A stretch of 9,161 nt of DNA from Alphaproteobacteria bacterium (GTDB lineage Bacteria > Pseudomonadota > Alphaproteobacteria > Caulobacterales > Maricaulaceae), in the NCBI GenBank assembly GCA_030428405.1, contig JAUIEH010000081.1, positions 1 to 9,161 of the forward strand, in the 5' to 3' direction. The stretch's first letter is position 1, and each line of letters opens with the position of its first letter. The translations under genes and the position numbers were made by a program. Under the pieces are notes generated by a model that ran no database searches, was not told the origin of the DNA, and worked only from the letters and a program-made list of their open reading frames with translations. Below are positions 5,910-9,161 of this stretch, piece by piece.

Positions 5910-7262
5910 ATGCGTTACCTGCCGCTGACCGCTGATGACCGCGCCGAGATGCTCAAGACGATCGGCGCGGGCTCAATCGACGAGCTGTTCGCTGATGTGC
6001 CTGAGCAGGCGCGACTGAGCGACGCCATTGCAGGCCTGCCGAACCACCAGGGCGAGATGGCTGTGCAGCGTCATATGGAGGCGCTTGCGGGGCGCAATCT
6101 GGCGGCGGGATGTGCGCCATTCTTCTGCGGCGCAGGCGCTTATCGCCATCACGTGCCAGCCTCGGTCGACCATCTTATTCAGCGTTCGGAGTTTTTGACG
6201 GCCTATACGCCTTATCAGCCGGAAATCAGTCAGGGCACGCTGCAGACGCTGTTTGAGTTTCAAACTCAGGTGGCGGCCTTGACCGGCATGGGCGTCGCCA
6301 ACGCTTCAATGTATGACGGCTCGACCGCGTGCGCTGAGGCCGCGCTGATGGCCTGCCGCGTCACGCGCCGCGCGCGCGTCGTGCTCGCGCCGGGGCTTCA
6401 CCCGCATTACGCAGCGGCGACCCAGACCCTGCTTCAGCATCAAGGCGTCGAGGTCGTGCAGGCCGATCCCGCCATCGGCGCAGATGGTGAGGCGAGCGCG
6501 CTGGTTGATGATCAGACCGCCTGCGTCATTGTTCAGAACCCAAATCTTTTCGGCGGCCTCGTCGACCTTCGTCCGCTCGCCGAAGACGCCCACGCGAAGG
6601 GCGCGCTTCTGGTCGCGATCGTCACGGAGGTCGTCTCGCTTGGCCTGGTCGAAAGTCCGGGCGCGATGGGCGCGGACATCGTGGCGGCGGAAGGCCAGTC
6701 GCTCGGCGTCGGACTGAATTTCGGCGGGCCCCATGTCGGATTGTTCGCCACGCGCGAAGACATGAAGTTCGTGCGCCAGATGCCCGGTCGGTTGGCGGGC
6801 GAAACCGTCGATGCGGATGGCGAGCGCGGTTATGTGCTGACCTTGTCGACGCGTGAGCAGCACATCAGGCGCGATAAGGCGACTTCGAATATCTGCACGA
6901 ATTCGGGTCTCTGCGCGCTGGCCTGGACAATCCACATGTCGCTCCTGGGCGAAAAGGGGCTCGAGCGCCTGGCGCGGCTCAATCACGAACGCGCCTGCGA
7001 TCTCGCCGAGCGGCTGGAGACGATCAGCGGCGTCGAATTGCTCACGCCGTCCTTCTTCAACGAGTTCTCGCTCAAACTGAACAAGCCCGCAGCCGACATC
7101 GTCTCCAAACTCGCCGCAGACGGAATATTGGCCGGCGTGCCGGCCTCCAGGCTCTTGCCCGGCAAGGGCTTTGACGACGTGCTCATCATCGCCGCCACCG
7201 AAACAAATACGGATGAAGACTGCGAGCGCCTGGCGGAGAGCCTGGAAGGGGCGCTGTCATGA
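5910..7262 (+). CDS. gcvPA: Glycine dehydrogenase (decarboxylating) subunit 1
   Basis: This 450-residue protein is the N-terminal half of the P-protein, here a separate gene. With GcvPB it forms the PLP enzyme that decarboxylates glycine and passes the aminomethyl group to lipoyl-GcvH. It has the family's opening M-R-Y-L-P-L-T, then F-C-G-A-G-A-Y-x-H-x-V-P, A-Y-T-P-Y-Q-P-E-x-S-Q-G-T-L-Q, the Y-D-G-S-T-A-x-A-E-A block, G-Q-S-L-G-V-G-L-N-F-G-G-P-H-x-G, and R-E-Q-H-I-R-R-x-K-A-T-S-N-I-C-T-N. It lacks the PLP lysine, which subunit 2 provides, as expected. A modest GAAGA lies upstream of the ATG. Its TGA overlaps the ATG of gcvPB in an ATGA, so the two subunits are probably translationally coupled. 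Confidence 0.96.
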   Translation: MRYLPLTADDRAEMLKTIGAGSIDELFADVPEQARLSDAIAGLPNHQGEMAVQRHMEALAGRNLAAGCAPFFCGAGAYRHHVPASVDHLIQRSEFLTAYTPYQPEISQGTLQTLFEFQTQVAALTGMGVANASMYDGSTACAEAALMACRVTRRARVVLAPGLHPHYAAATQTLLQHQGVEVVQADPAIGADGEASALVDDQTACVIVQNPNLFGGLVDLRPLAEDAHAKGALLVAIVTEVVSLGLVESPGAMGADIVAAEGQSLGVGLNFGGPHVGLFATREDMKFVRQMPGRLAGETVDADGERGYVLTLSTREQHIRRDKATSNICTNSGLCALAWTIHMSLLGEKGLERLARLNHERACDLAERLETISGVELLTPSFFNEFSLKLNKPAADIVSKLAADGILAGVPASRLLPGKGFDDVLIIAATETNTDEDCERLAESLEGALS

Positions 7263-8830
7263 CCATGAACACGATCGGCCGGCCGACCGCGCCGGATGCA
7301 AATGCAGGCGCTTCAGTCAGTGAGGAGACGTTTTCGGGCTCCAAGGGTCTGGCTCAGGCCGAGCCCTTGATATTCGAGCGCGGACGCACCGACGTCACGG
7401 GCGTCGACCTGCCGGCGCCGAGCGGGCGCGCCGACCGGCTTGGCGGTCTTAAGCGCCAGAAAAGCTGCGGCCTGCCGGGCCTCGCCGAACCTGAAGCGCT
7501 GCGCCATTACGTGCGTCTCAGCCAGAAGAATTACGCCATCGATTTGGGCCTTTATCCGCTTGGCTCGTGCACGATGAAGCACAATCCCCGGCTGAACGAG
7601 CGCGTTGCTCGACTGCCCGGTTTCGCCGACGTGCATCCTCTGCAGCCGGAAGAAACCGTGCAGGGCGCGCTCGCGGTGATGGACGAGCTGGCGCATTGGC
7701 TGACGACCTTGACCGGCATGCCGGCCGTGGCGCTGTCGCCCAAGGCCGGCGCGCATGGCGAGCTCTGCGGCATGCTGGCGATCCGCGCAGCTTTGGACGC
7801 GCGCGGTGAAACCAAGCGCCGCCGCGTGCTCGTGCCAGACAGCGCGCATGGCACGAATCCAGCGACGGCCGTGCAATGCGGCTTCACCGTGGAGGAAATC
7901 GGCCACACCGCAGATGGCCGCGTCGACCTGGACGATCTGAAGTCCAAGCTCGGCGACGATCTCGCCGGCATCATGCTGACCAATCCGTCCACATGCGGAT
8001 TGTTCGAGCGCGAGATCATTCAGATCGCCGATCTGATCCATGAAGCGGGCGGCTATTTCTACTGCGACGGCGCCAATTTCAACGCCATTATGGGCCGCGT
8101 GCGACCGGGCGATCTCGGCGTCGATGCGATGCATATCAATCTGCATAAGACGTTTTCGACCCCGCATGGCGGCGGCGGACCAGGCGCGGGGCCCACAGTC
8201 TTTTCCGAAGCGCTTGCGCCTTATGCGCCTTTGCCGCGCGTCACCCGCGGCGCTGACGGCGCGCTCCAGTTCATCGAGGAAGACGACGACGCCGAGGGCG
8301 CGCCGTTCGGCCGGCTCTGCGCCTTTCACGGTCAGATGGGCATGTTCACCCGTGCGTTGACCTACATGCTGAGCCACGGCGCGGACGGGCTTCGCCAGGC
8401 GGCCGAGGACGCCGTCCTGAACGCGAATTATCTGCTCGCACGCCTCAGGCATGTCATGACGCCGGCCTTTGAGGGCACATGCATGCATGAAGCTCTGTTC
8501 GACGATCGATTCCTCAAAGGGACCGGCGTTGAAACGCTCGACTTCGCGAAGGCGATGATCGACGAGGGCTACCACCCGATGACGATGTATTTCCCGCTCG
8601 TCGTCCACGGCGCTCTGCTTATCGAGCCGACCGAAACCGAATCGAAGCAGGGTCTGGATCGGTTCGCCGACACGCTCATCGATTTGGCGGAGGGCGCGAA
8701 GGCGGGCGATGCGGCACGGTTCAAATCTGCGCCGCGCTTTGCGCCGATGAAGCGGCTCGACGAAACCCAGGCTGCGCGCAAGCCGGTTCTCGCTTGGCGC
8801 CCGGCCGGCGCCGAAACTGCACAGAGCTGA
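7259..8830 (+). CDS. gcvPB: Glycine dehydrogenase (decarboxylating) subunit 2, PLP-binding
   Basis: This 523-residue catalytic half of the split P-protein carries the pyridoxal phosphate. The cofactor lysine is Lys297 in H-I-N-L-H-K-T-F-S-T-P-H-G-G-G-G, with Asp270 in Y-C-D-G-A-N-F-N-A and His197 in the H-G-T-N-P-A-T-A motif. Other family blocks include Y-P-L-G-S-C-T-M-K-H-N-P near residue 100 and L-T-N-P-S-T-C-G-L-F. The N-terminus carries a low-complexity stretch of about 35 residues before the conserved L-I-F-E-R-G; longer N-termini are, from memory, common in alphaproteobacterial GcvPB. A second ATG at 7265 could also start it, but the ATGA overlap favours 7259. It closes the operon; no gcv gene follows. 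Confidence 0.96.
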   Translation: MTMNTIGRPTAPDANAGASVSEETFSGSKGLAQAEPLIFERGRTDVTGVDLPAPSGRADRLGGLKRQKSCGLPGLAEPEALRHYVRLSQKNYAIDLGLYPLGSCTMKHNPRLNERVARLPGFADVHPLQPEETVQGALAVMDELAHWLTTLTGMPAVALSPKAGAHGELCGMLAIRAALDARGETKRRRVLVPDSAHGTNPATAVQCGFTVEEIGHTADGRVDLDDLKSKLGDDLAGIMLTNPSTCGLFEREIIQIADLIHEAGGYFYCDGANFNAIMGRVRPGDLGVDAMHINLHKTFSTPHGGGGPGAGPTVFSEALAPYAPLPRVTRGADGALQFIEEDDDAEGAPFGRLCAFHGQMGMFTRALTYMLSHGADGLRQAAEDAVLNANYLLARLRHVMTPAFEGTCMHEALFDDRFLKGTGVETLDFAKAMIDEGYHPMTMYFPLVVHGALLIEPTETESKQGLDRFADTLIDLAEGAKAGDAARFKSAPRFAPMKRLDETQAARKPVLAWRPAGAETAQS

Positions 8831-8966
8831 CGCAAGGCCGTTGTCCGAAAGGCACGCTCGCCGATTCTCCGCGGCGATATGTCAGTGTTCGCCTTGATGC
8901 CGCCGCGTTCAGAATTATTTTATTGTTAAACAATAATATGAGTGAAAAAGGTCGATCGGACGGGTG
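8831..8966. other. Spacer after gcvPB with AT-rich palindrome and a weak hairpin
   Basis: No gene is supported here. A 6-bp inverted repeat TCGCCG (8858-8863)/CGGCGA (8872-8877) lies about 28 bases past the gcvPB stop but lacks a T-run, so it is at best a weak transcript end. The AT-rich palindrome described separately lies further right. A promoter for the last gene would be expected here, but I see no convincing -35/-10 pair. Confidence 0.4.
8920..8936. repeat. Perfect AT-rich palindrome, possible operator
   Basis: TTATTGTT and AACAATAA flank a central A, giving a perfect 8-bp inverted repeat in 17 bases containing only two G/C bases. In a genome where most of this window is G/C rich, such a site about 30 bases before a start codon looks like a transcription factor binding site or an AT-rich promoter element. 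The spacer is too short for a normal RNA hairpin loop, which argues against a terminator. No factor is identified. Confidence 0.45.
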
Positions 8967-9161
8967 ATGCGGTACTTTCAGCTTGCGTTTCAAAGGATTG
9001 GGAACGTCCCCGTTGGCGGCGCCAATATCGGCTTTATCGCCCGGTGGACCCTGAGACGCATTTTCCTCGCCATCGGCATTGTGATCGTCGCCGTCGGACT
9101 GGTTCTGACGCCGCTGCCGATCCCGGTCGGCATCCCGCTGATGGTGCTTGGCGCCGTCATC
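8967..9161 (+). CDS. Small membrane protein, 5' part (runs off right edge)
   Basis: The frame is open for the first 65 codons and continues past the window. It begins M-R-Y-F-Q-L-A-F-Q-R-I-G and contains R-R-I-F-L-A-I-G-I-V-I-V-A-V-G-L-V-L, a clear transmembrane helix. Then comes L-T-P-L-P-I-P-V-G-I-P-L-M-V-L-G-A-V-I, the start of a second hydrophobic segment with a proline/glycine turn between them. This helix-P/G-helix layout recalls the PGPGW-type small membrane proteins, but the family is only guessed and the function unknown. The ATG follows a GGACGGG run at 8958-8964; a GTG sits immediately before it. An in-frame TGA at 8943-8945 limits the start on the left. Third-position GC bias fits a real gene. 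Confidence 0.6.
   Translation, partial: MRYFQLAFQRIGNVPVGGANIGFIARWTLRRIFLAIGIVIVAVGLVLTPLPIPVGIPLMVLGAVI

Noticed and set aside
6306..6986. Minus-strand open frame (226 codons) opposite gcvPA
   Set aside because: A shadow of gcvPA with low-complexity composition and no ribosome binding site of note.
7313..8608. Long minus-strand open frame (431 codons) opposite gcvPB
   Set aside because: It lies wholly inside a certain gene, is rich in Arg/Ala/His as expected from GC-rich antisense frames, and matches no known protein pattern.
1..9161. CRISPR array, tRNA/rRNA, insertion sequence or integrase
   Set aside because: Read for regular spaced repeats, tRNA-like cloverleaf ends and transposase-type proteins on both strands; none seen.

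Overview
The window looks like chromosomal DNA of a GC-rich alphaproteobacterium, possibly from the Caulobacterales/Hyphomonadales side. This rests on the strong GC bias at third codon positions, the split two-subunit glycine decarboxylase (gcvPA + gcvPB), the HutF/HutG five-step histidine route, and the protein wording. The lineage is an inference from style, not a database match.

Layout. The left edge holds the C-terminal part of an ABC-2 type transporter permease (+ strand). It converges, with one base between the stop codons, on hutG (- strand), an N-formylglutamate deformylase. Divergent from hutG across a gap of about 60 bp is hutF (+ strand), a formimidoylglutamate deiminase. HutF makes N-formylglutamate and ammonia, and HutG splits N-formylglutamate into glutamate and formate, so the pair covers the last two steps of histidine breakdown. 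No other hut gene lies in the window. Just downstream of hutF, probably on the same transcript, is a small membrane methyltransferase of the isoprenylcysteine carboxyl methyltransferase/PEMT type.

Next comes an isolated gene of clearly different base composition, encoding a 244-residue, probably all-helical protein. It carries an R-N-x4-H motif and resembles HEPN/AbiU2-type proteins. It is the best candidate for a recently acquired, possibly defence-related gene.

The right half is a complete glycine cleavage operon, gcvT-gcvH-gcvPA-gcvPB, tightly spaced, with gcvPA and gcvPB overlapping by 4 bp. A tandem (two-aptamer) glycine riboswitch with a P0 leader/linker helix and a downstream hairpin precedes it. 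The operon encodes the aminomethyltransferase (T), the lipoyl carrier (H) and both halves of the PLP-dependent decarboxylase (P). The dihydrolipoamide dehydrogenase (L) is not here and is normally supplied from elsewhere. The operon converts glycine plus tetrahydrofolate to CO2, ammonia and methylene-tetrahydrofolate, and the riboswitch makes its expression respond to glycine.

After gcvPB there is a 133-136 bp spacer containing a striking AT-rich palindrome. It is followed by the start of a small membrane protein that runs off the right edge. No tRNA, rRNA, CRISPR array, insertion sequence or transposase was seen.
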